Shown here piece after piece: positions 6,290 through 7,174 of a DNA stretch of 7,174 nucleotides. The notes under the pieces were generated by a model that was not told where the DNA came from, did no database searches, and was given only the letters and a program-made list of their open reading frames with translations. The translations under genes and the position numbers were made by a program. This DNA is from Candidatus Hydrogenedentota bacterium. Lineage in GTDB: Bacteria > Hydrogenedentota > Hydrogenedentia > Hydrogenedentales > CAITNO01. The stretch is taken from the NCBI GenBank assembly GCA_023145975.1, contig JAGLCZ010000423.1, positions 1 to 7,174 on the forward strand, written 5' to 3'. Positions within the stretch are counted from its first letter, which is position 1, and each line of letters starts with the position of its first letter.

Positions 6290-7042
6290 CTATTCTGTCA
6301 TGGGAATTTCAGGAAGACGGTTTTCTACTGTTGCATTCAACGTCCGCACAAGTATATTCCGATACCATACTTCACCACCATGATCCTGCAAAACCACCAG
6401 TCCCTCAGTTGGTAATTCTGCAAAGGGAATTTCAAATTTTCCAATCGGTGATGTCATTTTCGAAAGGTCTGTATCAATTACCTTCCACCCATTCATGTAG
6501 ACAACGATATGCCCGCCTTGTGCAGTAATATCATATGAGTTCCACGCACCAGCTGGTCGAGACATATTAAACATGGGTGATGCCACATCATAAATAGAAG
6601 CACAACTGGTAAAACTCGGTGCTTTCCCATAATCCTCAAGTACTTGGATTTCAAAACCGCGATAGACCGGGTCTTTCTCCTGTGCACGCAGAAAAACACC
6701 GCTATTGGTACGGCGAGCAAGTTTGAATTCAAGATGTAATTCAAAGTCTGAAAAAACCTGAGCCGTATAGCCAACATACCGCAGCGTACCTAAAGAACGT
6801 CCAAAAATATGAAGGCTGTTATCCCCTATTTCAAAAATATCGGTATCATCCTTAATATTACGCCAATTGGACCGTAGATCCTTGCTAAGTAAATTGACCC
6901 AGCCCGGTTCGGAAGGCACTGCAGTCGGCATTCCTTCCGGACGCGGTTTCCATGACCCTTTTGTCACATATTGAACCGTAACTGCAATAATAAAAATAAC
7001 AAGCAAGGTAATGAAAACTGACAGCACTATTGTTCTCTTCAT
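6290..7042 (-). CDS. Membrane-anchored DUF1080 (3-keto-disaccharide hydrolase, PF06439) domain protein
   Basis: A 250-residue protein with one N-terminal membrane segment (about 5-26) and no obvious cleavage site, so it is probably anchored with its domain outside the cytoplasm. From about 47 on it is a single DUF1080, concanavalin-like jelly-roll domain. The signature boxes are GWVNLLSKDLRSNW (47-60), FELHLEFKL (100-108), NSGVFLRA (113-120), GFEIQVLED (129-137), SIYDVASP (149-156), RPAGAWNSYDI (162-172), VVYMNGWKVIDTDL (180-193) and GLVVLQDHGGEVWYRNI (214-230). Some family members hydrolyse 3-keto-glycosides; many have no tested activity, so the enzymatic role here is inference. AGGAGA (7057-7052) lies 9 nt before the ATG. 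It appears to be a single-gene unit convergent with rpsI, with any genes upstream of its promoter lying outside the window. Confidence 0.9.
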   Translation of the reverse strand: MKRTIVLSVFITLLVIFIIAVTVQYVTKGSWKPRPEGMPTAVPSEPGWVNLLSKDLRSNWRNIKDDTDIFEIGDNSLHIFGRSLGTLRYVGYTAQVFSDFELHLEFKLARRTNSGVFLRAQEKDPVYRGFEIQVLEDYGKAPSFTSCASIYDVASPMFNMSRPAGAWNSYDITAQGGHIVVYMNGWKVIDTDLSKMTSPIGKFEIPFAELPTEGLVVLQDHGGEVWYRNILVRTLNATVENRLPEIPMTE

Positions 7043-7092
7043 ACAATTTATTCTCCTGGAAGTTTTTTTTTCTGGTACGACATTTGGATTCC

Positions 7093-7108
7093 ACCTATAA
7101 GAATAGGT
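7093..7108. repeat. Inverted repeat over the DUF1080 gene -10 region
   Basis: ACCTAT (7093-7098), four bases, then the exact complement ATAGGT (7103-7108). It covers the candidate -10 box and start point, where a repressor would block initiation. An operator role is only suggested by position. Confidence 0.4.
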
Positions 7109-7128
7109 AAACTAGCCGTGAAATTCAA
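7100..7128 (-). promoter_or_regulatory. Candidate promoter of the DUF1080 gene
   Basis: On the - strand, TTGAAT (7128-7123) and TATTCT (7105-7100) are 17 nt apart, each matching four of six consensus bases. Transcription would begin near 7093, about 50 nt before the start codon. The short leader contains a run of nine A (7071-7063), close before the ribosome binding site. Confidence 0.45.
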
Positions 7129-7144
7129 TATTTTGCGATTGAAT
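7123..7144. repeat. Inverted repeat over the DUF1080 gene -35 region
   Basis: ATTCAAT (7123-7129), eight bases, then its exact complement ATTGAAT (7138-7144). One arm contains the candidate -35 box. It differs in sequence from the repeat at the -10 box, so if both are bound they would be bound by different proteins. AT-rich chance is an alternative. Confidence 0.35.
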
Positions 7145-7174
7145 ATTATTTTTTATCTCCACACCTGTGATGCA

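Overview
The window looks like ordinary chromosome from a Gram-negative (diderm) bacterium. A three-gene envelope operon sits next to ribosomal protein genes and a secreted or membrane-anchored carbohydrate-type protein. I cannot assign a species. The DUF1080 (3-keto-disaccharide hydrolase) protein is a family abundant in Planctomycetota, Verrucomicrobiota, Lentisphaerota, Kiritimatiellota and Bacteroidota. Together with moderate GC content and good Shine-Dalgarno sites, this points weakly to the PVC superphylum or a neighbouring candidate phylum. No mobile element, CRISPR array, tRNA, rRNA or clear pseudogene is visible.

Region 1 (48-4528, + strand) is a tightly packed set of three genes: an MMPL-type RND permease (792 aa), a LolA-like periplasmic protein (270 aa; its start lies 32 bp inside the permease gene), and a predicted outer-membrane beta-barrel (429 aa). 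Inner-membrane pump, soluble lipid-carrier fold and outer-membrane barrel together suggest a complete route across the envelope for a hydrophobic molecule. The cargo cannot be read from the sequence. This is the most interesting part of the window.

Region 2 (4560-6281) is translation machinery. rpsU (bS21) lies on the - strand, convergent with the operon and ended by a hairpin with a T-tract. It has a good sigma70-type promoter about 190 bp upstream of its start. Divergent from it is the classical rplM-rpsI (uL13-uS9) operon, with an extended -10 promoter, two GTG starts and a strong terminator. About 220 bp between the two promoters holds no recognisable gene.

Region 3 (6290-7174, - strand) is a single DUF1080-domain protein with an N-terminal membrane anchor, convergent with rpsI. 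Its candidate promoter is overlapped by two short inverted repeats that could be operator sites.

Several of the longest open frames start too early. The supported starts are 2395 for the LolA-like gene, 4810 for rpsU and 5358 (GTG) for rplM.
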